This document shows positions 32,477 through 44,599 of a stretch of 64,000 bases of DNA, one piece after another. The stretch spans positions 9,679,555 to 9,743,554 of the forward strand of contig OW804094.1 in NCBI GenBank assembly GCA_942159475.1, given 5' to 3'. The notes under the pieces were generated by a model. It saw nothing but the letters and a program-made list of their open reading frames with translations. It did not search any database and was not told the DNA's origin. How positions within the stretch are numbered: position 1 is the stretch's first letter; each line of letters starts with the position of its first letter. The stretch is from Sthenelais limicola. Taxonomy: Eukaryota; Annelida; Polychaeta; Phyllodocida; Sigalionidae. A program made the position numbers and the translations under genes.

Positions 32477-33021
32477 TTTTAATTACATTAACAATTAACT
32501 ATTGACTGTATTTGGATTCCATAGATTCTTTTGCGGTTAATGTTTTTTACATTTCTTACTTTTCTTAACAATAGAACAGTTATGGTTATGTGTCCTTTTG
32601 GGCCCTGCACTGATCAAAGCCACTGTAGTTCCTTTTTTCCCCAAATCCTCCCAACAACTCTTTTGAACACCTAGAGCATCCTTTATGGAGGCTTGGGAGT
32701 TGCAGTCTTACGGTTATTTCTGAATGCATCTACTATGGCGGCATATGCATCATCACCATCTCCAACAGCAAAAACACAATCTGCATCACAGACATGATCT
32801 TCACTTTCAACCCCACACTAGCCCCAACCTTCATCTGTTTTTCAATACCATTCAGCAAGTTTAATCACCACAGTTCATCCTCTGCCCACTCCACAAGGAC
32901 ATCACCAGCTATTTGATGCTTTGGCTTTATGTTAGAAGAAAGTCATGCGAAATGTTGAAACACACATGTGGAGAGACAAGATAGAGTATAATGGATAATA
33001 TGCTGTGCTCGTCTGTCTCAC
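32477..33021. other. No gene supported
   Basis: This interval shows stop-rich frames and a short CACTCACTCACT tract at 33019-33032. It probably contains the intron or decayed continuation of the exon at 33022-33258. Confidence 0.35.
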
Positions 33022-33027
33022 TCACTC

Positions 33028-33258
33028 ACTCACTCTACCTTTGTAGTTGCTGTAGGATGCTGCCTGTTTGTTCAGTTCTGTTGGGATGTACTGTGTGATC
33101 TCTGTTGCATCCATTGCAACACAGGCAGAAACAAATTCATCAAAATATTTTGGCATGGATCCCTGGTACTTACCTTGTGATGGTATTCCTCTTGCCAGGA
33201 ACCTTGAGCATCCGGCATTTATTAAATATTGCAATAGAACAAGTGAATTATAGAGCAT
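33028..33258 (-). pseudogene. DDE_Tnp_4-like (THAP-associated) transposase exon
   Basis: The frame reads GSMPKYFDEFVSACVAMDATEI then LNKQAASYSNYKG and meets a GTAGAG donor. The string CT--+D-TEI--P--L--Q---YSNYK contains the first catalytic Asp of IS4EU/ISL2EU-type transposases often fused to THAP or HTH domains. The exon expected next (with T-K-LVGI) is absent. The fragment abuts the rearranged Harbinger copy starting near 33446. Confidence 0.5.
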
Positions 33259-33639
33259 TGATTATCGTTCATTTTGATATACAGGGATATCTCCGTGTTT
33301 AGAAATCTATGGTGGAGCTAGTTGAGGAACTTGCTGAATTAATTGATGTTATATTTGTATGTGATTAACAGTTGTCACCTAATTGTGAATCATTAACATG
33401 TCATTACATGAATATTTTTTATCCTCTAATTTTAATATTAATTCCCGTTATTCCCGTTTCATAAGGCTAGCGACAAATTTTGCATATAATAACTGACAAG
33501 TTATATATCTAACTTTATAGGCTATTTGGCGACATCTTTCATATTGGGTAGGTTGACTGGACTGGGCTTACATGTTATATTGGTATTTTTTAATTTAAAG
33601 TCAATTCATTGTCAATGTTGACAAACTTACCCTCTCACG

Positions 33640-33765
33640 ATGGGATAGGTCTCCACCTATCGTTCCTCCACTAGCAAAGGGGTTAATTCTTGCCCTGTAC
33701 ACTTTTCTATTCCTTTGTCTTACTCCTAACGCCAGGGTTTTTTTGGTTATGACACAGCATAATAG
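33640..33765 (-). pseudogene. Harbinger transposase exon 1 remnant
   Basis: The minus strand starts ATGCTGTGTCATAACCAAAA and follows exon 1 of the intact transposase (56710-56931). A small indel after the first codons shifts the frame, and about 105 bp are missing between TTTGCT and AGTGGAGG. No other exon is present. Confidence 0.8.
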
Positions 33766-33965
33766 CCAGTAATATATAGGGATTTATATCCGATTAAAAA
33801 AGTGAATAATTGAACCAATAATAGCCTGATTGTGTTGCTTGTATTAAGAATCAATAAAGTTGATTTTAATAAGATTTTATATGACACAAATCAACCATTT
33901 ACTTAATAATAAGCATATGAAAATACCGCGCTATAGTAACGCAACGTTGATTAGCGATGCATTAG

Positions 33966-35528
33966 TACGGTGGACGAGAATGTTACATCCCGAACCATAC
34001 TTCTTCGGTACGGGTTCGGGACGGGTGCAGGCTGGTCGGGTGTAGGGCGTGACGGTCTTGCGCGCACCGCAGGGCGGGCCGCTGCGGGTCGGGGTGTGTG
34101 GCTGGTCGGGGTACTGGCGACGCCTAACAATATTAATGCCATTCATTTCCTCACAGGGGCGCTACCGTAGTCGCCTCCTCTATCCAGGCGGCAGACAACA
34201 TCCGCCAACAGGTGGCATCATATGCATCCGGCCATACAATCACAACACGTGAAGCCATAAAACACGCTCTACCTCCCTCAACATTAAACGGCCATAATGC
34301 TACATTAGTTAATACATAATTGACTATTTTCATAATTCTATTTCCTTCCCCAAAAATAATTATTGTGCAATATTCGTCCAGCACAAGCCCCAACCACTAC
34401 TATAACACGCTACTGTGTGAACGTTCATGCGACCTTGACCTTGTTCCACATTCCTCCTGTCGGGCCACCACATGCTGATTCAACGGGCCAATAGGAACAA
34501 CGGCCACCCCGACACTAGGCCGGCCGATACACATTCCTTCTTCAGGCCACTTGGATGTCGCTTTACTCCCAATCTTGGATACATGCAAGGAGAGAGATGA
34601 ATGAATTGTATAATGTATAGTTCTTATAAGTTAGTAATATAGAAAGTACTTACGTTAATGATGGTATCGCTGCGACTAGCGCGCAGTTGGAACAAACCAC
34701 CCCGCCATGTGGGTGGCTGACCCGCAGTGTCCCTTTCAGGCAGAGGGGGCAATGCGAGGCGATCGAAGACATCTTGGCTGTAGACTTCTTTGGCTGTAAG
34801 TTTGTAGGCGGTAAGATTACGGCGCTAAGGGTAAGAAAGAAGAAGGATGATAGGTCAATCGAAATGGAATAAAGTATGGCAGTGGTTTAGTAATGAAGTG
34901 AATAAAGTGAGGATGTATGTCAGTTGCAGATACAGTTGTACGGGAGAGAAGACGAGTACTTACCGTCTTACGTGGTGGTTGTCGAATGAATGGCGACTGG
35001 CTGGCGTAGTGTTGATGTTGCTACCGGAAGTGCCAAGAAAAGGCGAAAAGAATAAGGTTGCAACACGTTGTAATGGGTAGCTGGTAGCGTTCCGTGCGTA
35101 GTGTTGATGTTGCTACAGGAAGTGCCAAGAAAAGGAGAAAAGAATAAGGCTGCAACACGTTGTAATGGGTAGCCGGTAGCGTTCCGTGCCGCTCTGTTCC
35201 GTGCCGCCCCGTATGCCGGTTGTTGCCGTGCCGTGCCGTGCCGAAATAATATTTGACGGTAAAGTTCGGAATTTTCCCCGATCATGTACCGACAATTTAC
35301 AAAAATGTGCGGAAATGTTCGGGTTCGCGCTTCGGAACGGAACGGTAATTGTCACCGAACTTTAGGATGCCGTCCCGTCCCGCCACCGATACAAGTGGCC
35401 CCGTCATGAATATTTCTATAGTAAATGTATGACAACATCCATTTTAATTTTTCTTTCGGGCGGGCAGGGGACGGGACGGAACGGAGCTGAACGGAACGGG
35501 CCGGGATGTAACATTCTCATCCACCGTA
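33966..35528. mobile_element. 1563-bp TIR element with 6-bp target duplication CATTAG
   Basis: The left end TACGGTGGACGAGAATGTTA and the inverse of the right end (TACGGTGGATGAGAATGTTA) are 27-bp TIRs with one mismatch. CATTAG flanks both sides (33960-33965 and 35529-35534). The uninterrupted site GCATTAGTTAAC is preserved, in complement, in the intact Harbinger near 56500, which proves the insertion. The ends are GC-rich with many CCGTGCC or ACGGAACGG repeats. A direct repeat of about 100 bp occupies 34999-35193. No transposase is recognisable. Superfamily unassigned. Confidence 0.9.
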
Positions 35529-35659
35529 CATTAGTTAACGTGGAATATGGCCGTTAGCGCGCGCTGTGTTAAAAAATGTTGTTCCTTATTTGGTAACGAC
35601 TGTTGTTAGGCCCTCTAACGCAAGCTGCGCTAACTTATGAAACGCCCCCCAGTATGCTT

Positions 35660-36330
35660 AAATATTTTGTGAAACTATTGTCATCAATAGCACCTTCCTC
35701 CTCACACAAGGAGAGTTGCATCTCTTGATTATCTTCATATCTTTTTAAGGGAAAATTCAGATGGCATGTTATATTGGAGGTTGTGCAGGTGCTCATTAAC
35801 AAGGAAACCTTTCATTAGCTGAGCTTCTATATCTTTTTTGTTACTTTTGATAGACCCTGATATCCAATTAAACCGTTCAAATGCAAAAAGCCAAAACTAT
35901 ATATATAGAGCCATGTTCATGTATACAAGATGTCCATGTAGGTGAATATTTGGAGTAATGATATCTTCCCCTTATTAAACTCTGCAACATTTTCCTAAGT
36001 TGGACAAACATGACCATGTATTTTTGGAACCATTAATAACTTCTTCCAATCGCTGGTCAATTAGTGCAATATGCTTTGGAGTTACGTTGCCCCTCTCACA
36101 CCATTGCTTCCACATGTACTTTGCAGTTCGCAAATACAAAACTCCCTCAGGATGAGAATGAGTTCTTATTCCAGGAGTCCAGAGAGCCTTTAGTTAATTA
36201 ACAAGCAGCTGGAGGAATCCTGTCAAACAATGGGTTTCCTTTTTGTTGATGTTATTGTAGAGGAGACGGTTGAATAAGGATAGTGTCTCGGGGTCTAGGT
36301 TATATTGCAATTCTAGCATCATAGTCTTAA
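35660..36330 (-). pseudogene. EnSpm/CACTA-like transposase C-terminal remnant
   Basis: Minus-strand translation includes ITPNIHLHGHL, then FAFERFNWISGS, then IEAQLMKGFL. Metazoan and plant CACTA (TNP2-like) transposases carry T-N-HLH-HL and F-FER-NG-LG followed by -E-Q+M--F. Stops and frameshifts interrupt the frame (for example after the CCRV segment and after SLKR). Upstream frames with RTHSHPEGVLYLRTAKYMWK may belong to it. Confidence 0.5.
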
Positions 36331-36628
36331 CAGAGAAAAAATGATCACAATAATTATGTCATTAAATATACATTCATGTTAATTAATATAGATATTTTTT
36401 TTTATTACAAATATGGCCGTACAATTATGAATGGTTAACAAAAAAACGCCTGTCCACCATGTGGATGTGTTCTTGCGTCGCCTCTACCCTTTACTCATCC
36501 AATTTTACCATCATCAATATTTAGAATAAATAAATTTCCAATACATGAAGAAGTTATTATCGATTATTACGGCCTTTACATATAATATACTACAACATAT
36601 CAAGCTAGTACTTAGAAAACAATAAACT

Positions 36629-36862
36629 TCAGTACAATTGCAATAAATGCACAGTATCATCAAGTGATCTACATTTGTATCCAAATGCTACAATTCCATA
36701 GTCTATGTTATACATGTATACACAATCGCCGAGCCCTGATAAGGACTTTATATCTAAAATTATATACCAGTAGTCTTTTTGCCTTTTGCCTGACATTAGA
36801 ATAAAGGTGAGTGGCGCTTGCTTATCCTTCTGCCCATCCTTTAAAAAGGCATGAATGGACAA
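36629..36862 (-). pseudogene. MULE-like transposase fragment
   Basis: The frame reads [21 protein letters not shown] followed by less typical sequence. The P--F-LMSG+R--DY string resembles the start of MULE transposase catalytic domains. Only about 77 codons are open, and catalytic residues beyond this cannot be placed. Confidence 0.35.
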
Positions 36863-38300
36863 AAGTTGTTAGAATGGTGCTGGAACCACTTTAAATGTAC
36901 CAACTCTTGGCCGCCGATAAATACTCTAGTTGATGTTGTGTAGCCATCAATATATGTTGATTACCTTTCACAAAAAATACCATCCCCAATCACAAAATTT
37001 ATTTGAATGGCCGAAAATTCAATTCTAAAATCCAATGTCTTTGGTTCATCAGAATGGGTTTGTTTGGACAAGGTGATATACAAAGTAATATTAAGAAAAT
37101 GATGTAAATGATATAAACGCCGTGCATCTATATACAAGGTTAATAGCAAACAATTTATCACAAGTAGTTCCAAATTCCATTTAAGGGGAATCTACTAAGT
37201 TCTGCTTGGTGGCTGTGAGGAGTTGCATTGCGGCTGAAACTTTCCCCTTCCTGTGTCACAGTAGCTGAACATGCCTTTTCGTCTTTGGGAACAAATCCAA
37301 GAGGTTTTCCTACAGTTTGGCCTCTGTTTAATGACATATGTGTTACCTGTGCTATCCACAAGTTTGTCCCAACCTCAAGTTGTCCCTCCTTTTTTTTTAT
37401 TTATTTAGTAATTTTATACAGCACATCTTCTGTAATAACGACAGTTAAGTTATCAACAAACAAGTATATTGTACAATGAAGTTCTAATGATCAATTGAGG
37501 ACATTAACATTGAGATCGGCTCACAGATGATAATCCAATACAGAATAACCATGGTCTTCCGCCCACCGCTGTGTCTATCTAGACCTAACTCTATTGAACA
37601 AAGTTCAAAGTATGACCAAAGGTCAGGATCAGAAACAAAATTAAATGAGATAAATTATGAAATTATTAGTTTGGAAAATCTAGTGTTTAATGACTTCATA
37701 AGTGGTCATTCCTCCTGATGAAGACAGTTTGGATCATCAGATGATGGGAGAACGCCACTTGTTCTGGAAACATAGCAAAAATATTATAACGTTATTGATT
37801 TAAAAGAATGAACAGATCTTGAGGGCTCCACTGGTTGCACTGATTTCTAGCTTGTGTGGGACAAGTCCTGCCTTGATGAACAATGGCAAGAGGTCCTGAA
37901 ATGCAGCTTTAGGGCTTTAGCCAGTTCCTCGAGGTAGCCAAGGCACAGTCCCGCCTACTCTCCAAGTGTGCTTTCCAAGAAGGCCCTCGGGCTGTGGCAT
38001 CTTGTCAGGTGGAGCTCCAGTGCTGGCATTCAAGCCCATTGCATGCGGCAGCCCCAACATGCCATTTCCGGTTGAAAGAAGGGTAGGTGTGCCTGTAGCA
38101 TGTGGCATTGGAGGTGGCCGTGCCATCCAGCTCTATCTGTAAATATATGAATCATGAACATTTTTTCATTGTGTTGAAACAGATCAAGCCAATGTGTAAA
38201 TCCCCCCTTATATGGCATATCTAGTTATTTTAACTTATTATCATATTACCTTTGCATATAGCTGTTTTCATGTGAAGGACTCCAAGTTGGGGTAAATAAA
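36863..38300 (-). other. Several short open frames, no family recognised
   Basis: Minus-strand frames at 37361-37158 (GKPLGFVPKDEKACSATVTQ) and 38126-37917 (Pro/Gly-rich, GLPHAMGLNASTGAPPDKMP) look moderately coding but I cannot assign or link them. Plus-strand overlaps appear to be shadows. Confidence 0.3.
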
Positions 38301-38316
38301 TGATCACCTGTGGCAT

Positions 38317-40515
38317 TTAAAGATTCTGTTGCTTTGCATGTAGGTGTTTCCAGTTCAAAGCAATATTTGCAGTTATCACATCATTTGTATTCAATAGAGT
38401 AATGTCCTTGTGTTGCATGTGAGGCAAAAAAATTGATGTAGACCGCTTTTGAATTGGGGTGGGGATCAACTCTGCCGTCACTTGATGACCATCATAGAAT
38501 TTCCCGTCTAAAGCAGCAATGATTTCTCTTCCGGCCTGGTCAAATATTGTATATTCTTTCTCTTGAAGCTCTCTTTCTGGCAGCTTCTGGTGTACTCCTG
38601 GTACCTCTCCTGGCAATAATAATAATGTGTAATAATGTCTGTTTACTCATATTTGTTCAATAAGGCTCATTAGAATATTAATATTAATATCAGTGTAACC
38701 CTATATCTTTGATCAGAAGTACATATTATAAATTTTAATAACTATAAAAGTACAAATATTCCTTACTGTTTACTATGCGTTGCTGGACCTCTACTGGAAC
38801 TTTATCTGCAGGGATAATAGTTGTAGCTGGGCTGATGCCCAATGATGCCCAGTGTCCTTAAGTCTTCACTCCACCAACGTCTTGCAATTTTTGCGGCAAA
38901 CAACTCCGGCCGTATTTGAATACCTAGTTTCATGTGCCCAATAAACCAGTAAATGCAGGTATGACGAGGTGGCCAATCTGTTATATAAAATCAGGTAAGG
39001 TATAATATATTTTTGATCATATTCATATTAATCAGAAGATATTCATATTCACTAGTATTGTACCTCTTTTTATAAATATTTATATAATGATGTATAATCT
39101 AGTATTGTACCTCTTTTTATAAATATATATAATGATGTATAATCATATAATTATACGCGGTTTAATCATAATGATCAACCAGAAGATACTCATATTCACT
39201 AGTATTGTACCTCTTTTTATAAATATATATAATGATGTATAAAATATTATCCTGTTAAATCTCCATATCAATAATGTAGTATTTATATTCAAATATTACC
39301 TTCTCCGGTATCTCATCAAGTGCATTGGCCAATAGGTCCCCGATAGTCTGGGAGTTCTTGGCCATACTAACCATTATTGGGTTCTGCAAGACTGCGGATA
39401 CCCGTGTTTTGCTTTGCTGGTCATTCTCCCCAAACAGCTTACCAACCTGAAATAATTTCGATATAATAATATCCGGTATAATATTTTTCGGTATAATATT
39501 GTGTAGCCTATATTGTTTAAGGTGGTATATACTATTTCCAAAATTCGTACCTCACAAGATGCCGATATAATTCTGGCCAGGTTGCTGGAAATCCGATACT
39601 CCTGCACTAGGTCTTTCCATGCGGAAGTCTCCGCCCCAATTCTGACACTGACACTCAAGACAGACTCCAAAATCTTGGGTGCCGTTGTCTCCCAACCTTG
39701 TGTCCAACTATCGATTCCATGCGGCAAGTGTATGATGGTGGCAATATCGGTGTCACTGCAACACAAATAATGATCAATCAGATATTACAAATAAGCATAA
39801 TGCCATCTGGACTTGCCCTTATATATGGGCCTTCACGATCAACCATGAGCCCAGTTTTGAGGACTTTAAAGGAACTTGTGTTGGTGTTGGCTTGAGCATA
39901 TCCCCCATCACATCTGAAACAAGCTTGTCCCGGCTGAACATAGTCTGGCCTGACATGAAGCGCTGGATTTGATGGTTGTTGTCAATGAGCCCCGCCTCTG
40001 ACGAAACCACTCCACATTTGAGCTCTGGCCGCACATTGATATTTCTTTTTTTTCATGGTTGGCCTTTGAATAAGAAAGATAATGAGCAGCAATATTACTC
40101 ATGTCAGTAAGGGGGATCATTCCCACACATGTGGCCGCAACCTCCTCAACGTGGGACGGGACTAGACATGTCAACAGCACTAAGTTTGTGATGATATAGG
40201 CTGTGGTCGACCAATGTTGTCAGCTGTTAACACTTGCATCGCAGTGACTGGTTCCCCCAGGCCTTCCATTGAATCCACAGCAAAGAGGTCTGCCCTGAGA
40301 TGTAGGATGTCACATACTGAGACTGGAACATGTTCCGGATTGACCATCTGCCCGAGCTTGTCTATGGTGCGATGTACACCGGTCCTCTTTTGTTTGCCGA
40401 TAACGATTCCATCAACATTCTTGGATTGTAGAGGACTGCAGAGTTGCATTCCTTCTTCTGTTTTGACTTGCATCAAGTGTTCCAAAGTTTCTCTCACACA
40501 CACAAGATTGTTCAA
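38317..40515 (-). pseudogene. Degenerate multi-exon gene with a YqaJ-like segment
   Basis: Exon-like segments with good splice signals occur at about 40515-40180, 39766-39550, 39453-39301 (VGKLFGENDQQSKTRVS to LLANALDEIPEK), 38995-38770 and 38610-38317. Near 40060-39990 the reading GQSSNVEWFRQRRGSLTTT resembles the N-terminal W---R-GR-TAS box of YqaJ-type exonucleases found in invertebrate mobile elements. A frameshift near 38840 (after RTLGIIGH) breaks the 38995 exon. Three tandem copies of an AT-rich 55-bp repeat lie in the intron at 39030-39245. Overall identity is uncertain. Confidence 0.35.
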
Positions 40516-41080
40516 TAATGCCTGTTCAGTTTTTCATTTGCGTTGACTCTGAAGCATATTGTCCACCATTATTATAAATGACCTACCAAAACAGTGTACT
40601 TACAATATATTGACAATATCAATAACATCAATAATGACAGTAATAACGCATGACAATCAATCATATACAACTAGTAGGGACGACTAATACAAAATCTTTA
40701 TTAATCACAGGGCCATTTAATTTGAGCAAGCATTGAGGGTCAAACTACGCTCCCCTTCAATGAACTCCTGCCAGTAGCTCTCAATTTTGGCCTGGAATCT
40801 GATGTACTTCCTCTTCTGGTAGCACCTTACTTTTTCCCTCTGACAATAGACGGGACTGCAGAGTCACCAGTTGAGCCTCTCTGTGGAGTAGATCAATCAG
40901 TAAGTGGAACGGTAGGTTGGCTTTGTTAGCAGCATGGTTCAGGCACAGGACAGACATACTCTATACTATTGTGATATCAGTGATTCCCGAGTGATTTGAA
41001 TTAGTGCCACCTTATAACATCATTTTTTAAAAATTTCATTTAAGGCCTATCACATTTAAAAAGACATGATACATGAGAAA
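40516..41080 (-). other. Mostly non-coding; possible short coding patch
   Basis: A minus-strand ATG frame from about 40958 (MSVLCLNHAANKANLPFHLL) is open for roughly 60 codons. It could belong to the gene on its left, but no family is evident. Confidence 0.25.
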
Positions 41081-41083
41081 ACA

Positions 41084-41640
41084 AGATAGATAGATAGATA
41101 GATAGATAAACATTTTATTGCAGACTCGCTGCCATACAAGGAGTCTCTCCTGGTTACCCAGGAGGTTTCCGTGTCCTCAATAGCATACATTGGTCTTTGT
41201 GTGTAGGGTGAAGTGCTTTTCAGTAGTTGACTGTCAAAGCTTGCTACAAGAATAAGTATATAAAATTTTCTTAAGAATAACATGGTTCCAACGTGACTAG
41301 TTTACATTGATCTTATATGATTGCTCGACTTATAGATTGGTTCAAAGTATAAAGTATTCATCATTCCAGATATAAACAGTTTTTGCTTTGGTTGAGAATG
41401 TTTTAGGATCTAATAGACAGTGGGCCTCCGCAGGCAGCCGATTCCAGGAATATGGAATTTGGTTAAATATGGATCTTCTGATTTGCTCTGTTTTTGGTGT
41501 TTACATGTTTAAGGGTTTTTCGCCCTTCCGCAAAATTTCTAGTATTCAGTTGTTTTAGGTCAAAGTTTCCTGGATCTTGAGCTCTGCGGTGGCCCATTTG
41601 TAAGATAAAAAGAAAAGACGCAAAGTACCCTACTCAGGTG
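41084..41640 (-). pseudogene. LINE 3' remnant with (TATC)n tail
   Basis: Minus-strand reading gives NFAEGRKTLKHVNTKNRANQ and, after a frameshift, NQIPYSWNRLPAEAHC, the W--LP signature near the C-terminus of CR1/L2-type reverse transcriptases. The sequence then runs to a microsatellite tail of TATC units (41084-41109), typical of the 3' end of such LINEs. Confidence 0.55.
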
Positions 41641-42252
41641 CTTTCATGCGTTGCCTCTAGCACAATTGCTAAAGTATTACTATAATCTATATAAAAAGAA
41701 GAAAAAATTAAAAAACAACCCAGAAAAAATACAGAGATGCCATACTTGATGGTGAAAATCTCATCAAGCCCGTCCAATTCCGTCTGTGTTATTTATGTCT
41801 TTCAAGACCACTGTCAGGAATCATGCACATGGCTGCAATCAACAAACAGTATTCATTTAGTGTGCCTTATTGAATTGAAATAAATGACCAAGAATATATA
41901 TATCAAGTACTCTGGTTAAAGACACAAAATAACATTTCTCTCCTGACTTTTATTTAATAATGCCATCTTCACATACACATACCGTAGCATTACTTCAGTG
42001 TGAGGGACCAGGGGTAGGTGGAGGATAACCTAGAAAATATGGAGTATTTCTTGCAGATACCAACACATGGATGCTTCAAATATCCCTGATTTATATATCG
42101 GTATTGGTAGTTTTACTTTACAAAATGGTGTATAAATTTTCATCATTAAAATCATCAATTTCATAGATCAAGTAGATTGATATAAATGTCCTGCAGGAAA
42201 ATTAATTGACTTCCCACAATGGTATGTATTAGGTCAGAATTATCATGTGAGG

Positions 42253-43654
42253 TCAATAACAAGTTATTCCTCCTGCATCATTACCTTTCTGTGAAGAATT
42301 TGAAGCATGATCCTTGTCAATAGTGTTTTCAGATGAGGACACTTCTCCTTCTATAGGCTTCATGATGTTTGTGGGATAAACCTGCTCAACAGCTGAATAT
42401 GAATATACAAAGATATTATTAGAGACGGGGGAGGTTTTTTTTTTATTAATATGATACAATTCTGACAGAGTACCAAATTCCCATTTCTTCATATCATAAT
42501 AGGGAATAGCATGTAAGTTGATATGGAAGCTTAGTTATCATACTTTCTAGTGTTATATTGGTGATGTTCTTCTCCTTGAAATGATTGAACACCATCTGAG
42601 GGAAGGAGAAGGCGACTTTTATGGGGTACCTCAACATCCTCTTCATGTTGGCGATAGAAGTTCCTGTGTGTGTAGAGATCATGGCCTAGGTGGTTCCCAA
42701 GCCACTCAAGCTCATTTTATTTGAGATCAATAACCAATCGGGAATTAATGAACAAAAGTAAATATTCTTTGCATTTAGGATCAACAAATATGTGACAAGT
42801 AAGAAAAGTGCAATTTATATCACTTTTCATTATGAGGTAGACATACCTGACAAACTGTGGCAATATATTTTCCCAGATTGGTTGCTGTCAGTCGCTTAGG
42901 GTTTTTCAATTGGGCCTTGGTTGCATGCCTTTGTAGCGTCTGCCACGGGTTTAAAGAGCCTGATCCAGAAGAGGCAAAGACATAGGGGTTGGTTTCAGCA
43001 ATTCCCACCTGTTCCTGGGCCAAGATGAGACATTCTGTTGCCCTCAGCAATTGTAGAATGAAGAGAATTGAGACTCTCTTATTCCCCTTCTCTTGGGTTT
43101 GCACCATTTGAATCCTGAAATGAATTCAAAATTGCAATTGAATATAACTTTGAATGTTAAAAACTGAACTCAAGAAATCTGGATTGCATGATTCAGAAAA
43201 ATGAGATTAACTATGAACTTACACTTTAAAAGCTGTGATTTGCAGCCTTTTTATGCAATATAATGATCATTGGGGAGAATTATAACATAATAATATTCTT
43301 CACCTTTCCAGCAGCTTTTTCAGTGAGGGACTGGAGGATTGTGATCCAGTCATTGTGTTGGTGTTGATATTGTTGTCCAGATATTCCTTAAACTGGAGCA
43401 GGTCTGATGTGAGTGGTAACAATACAGGTTTTCATTGTTGCACAAGCTATGGCTGATATGTGATTGTGCACCATTTGAAAACCTTCAATTCGCTTGATGG
43501 TGTTGTCATCATTAGCTCTCAAAGCTTGTCCAAGCAGAATGTCAGCAGATTTGCCAACATTATGGCCAGTGTGTTTAGCCAATGATGGTATCTTAAAAGT
43601 ACATATTTCTATTAAAACTTCTCGAAACCTGTGTCCTTTTATATCATCCATCAT
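42253..43654 (-). pseudogene. Tyrosine-recombinase-like gene, several exons
   Basis: Exon-like segments on the minus strand contain KIPSLAKHTGHNVGKSADIL and KPVLLPLTSDLLQFKEYLD (43654-43310), NPYVFASSGSGSLNPWQTL and NLGKYIATVCQ (43107-42847), and NELEWLGNHLGHDLYTHRNFYR (about 42707-42645). The T--L+K--AT and LGHD---HR-FYR strings match a widespread animal family with a tyrosine-recombinase-like C-terminal fold; the Tyr of FYR would be the nucleophile. In this copy the box II Arg position reads Gly (NLGKY). A TAA interrupts the conserved LK-NELEW string just upstream of the GHD box. It is therefore probably inactive. A Ser-rich tail exon follows (about 42395-42257). Confidence 0.5.
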
Positions 43655-43699
43655 GGCTCTTATTTTTTATTTGACTTCTCCAAACTGCAATAAAATGTA

Positions 43700-44440
43700 T
43701 ACATAATATCAAATCTTAGTGTCAAATTGAATATTATTTAAAGAACAACAACGCATATATACAATACCAAAACATAGCAACGAGTAAACTAATTGGAGAA
43801 AAGTGGAACGAGAGAGAGCAACAACGCGACCGACTTTTAATATTTATGACTTACCACTCGAGTAGGGCCAAGGGTTGTGGTTATGTTACTTCTCTCTGTT
43901 GTGGTAGGGTCAATATTAAGGAAAACTGAAATATGATTAATATCAAATTTAGGTTATGATATATAAAAAGTTCATGAGAGAAAATTTAATTAAATAAAAT
44001 TGATACGAATTATCTATTTTAAATTGGGAGTAGACAACATGACTGAATACAAATTTAATTAATTAATACATTAAAAGATAATAGATACTAGTGTAGTGGT
44101 CCTGGTGGTTGAACTGGGACTGTGACCTGCTGAGGTTGTGCTTGCCGCGATAGCTCAGTGGTATACCCTGTCCAGCCTCTAAAGAACCGAAACCGAACCT
44201 AATTCCTTCTTCTTCCTTCCGTGTTTTAAGATAAAGAGTTTATTTACTATACAAATATGGAAAGCTATGATTAAATTAAATTAATTTTACAATACAATCG
44301 CTTGAAGCATGAAGCCTAAAGCATGAAGCCTAAAGCATGAAGGCTAAATAGGCTGAAATTTACATTATAAGTACTGGAGCATGAAGTTATACATCACGGA
44401 GGAGGATTTCACTGACACAGTTAGTTTTTGGCCCAAAAGT
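43700..44440. other. Intergenic or intronic; short repeat and tRNA-like A box
   Basis: At 44155-44165 the plus strand reads TAGCTCAGTGG, a good pol III A box, preceded by GCCGCGA. No matching B box or cloverleaf follows, so at most this is a tRNA-derived SINE head. At 44302-44345 the 14-bp unit AAGCATGAAGCCTA is repeated about three times. Confidence 0.35.
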
Positions 44441-44599
44441 TCGCAGTATCCTCGCTCAGATGGCAACCGTATCTAACCCTTTATTGTGAGCTTTAATCAT
44501 GTCTATTTCCTCAAGTTCTGTTACCAGACCAAGAACCTTTTTTTTCTCGTCATTATCCACAGGCGACAATACCCCTAAGGGGTTATCGAAAAAGTTCTT

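Larger units (their letters stand above)
33446..35649 (-). mobile_element. PIF/Harbinger copy, internally deleted and interrupted
   Basis: On the minus strand this starts with the same terminus as the intact element at 56396 (GGGGGCGTTTCATAAGTTAG, ending at 35649; CAG follows at 35650-35652). It then matches the 5' UTR, exon 1 and part of intron 1. Exon 1 lacks about 105 bp in its middle. At the left, intron 1 is joined directly to sequence resembling 62403-62432. The opposite TIR is not intact. A 1563-bp element (33966-35528) sits inside. This is a non-autonomous derivative of the same family. Confidence 0.85.

Noticed and set aside
36732..36747. A third histone-like hairpin (AGTCCTTATCAGGGCT on the minus strand)
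   Set aside because: It lies inside the MULE-like open frame (coding for KSLSGLG) and not after a stop codon, so it is treated as coincidence.
44148..44205. tRNA gene on the plus strand
   Set aside because: The A box is good, but no pairing D stem, anticodon arm or B box follows.
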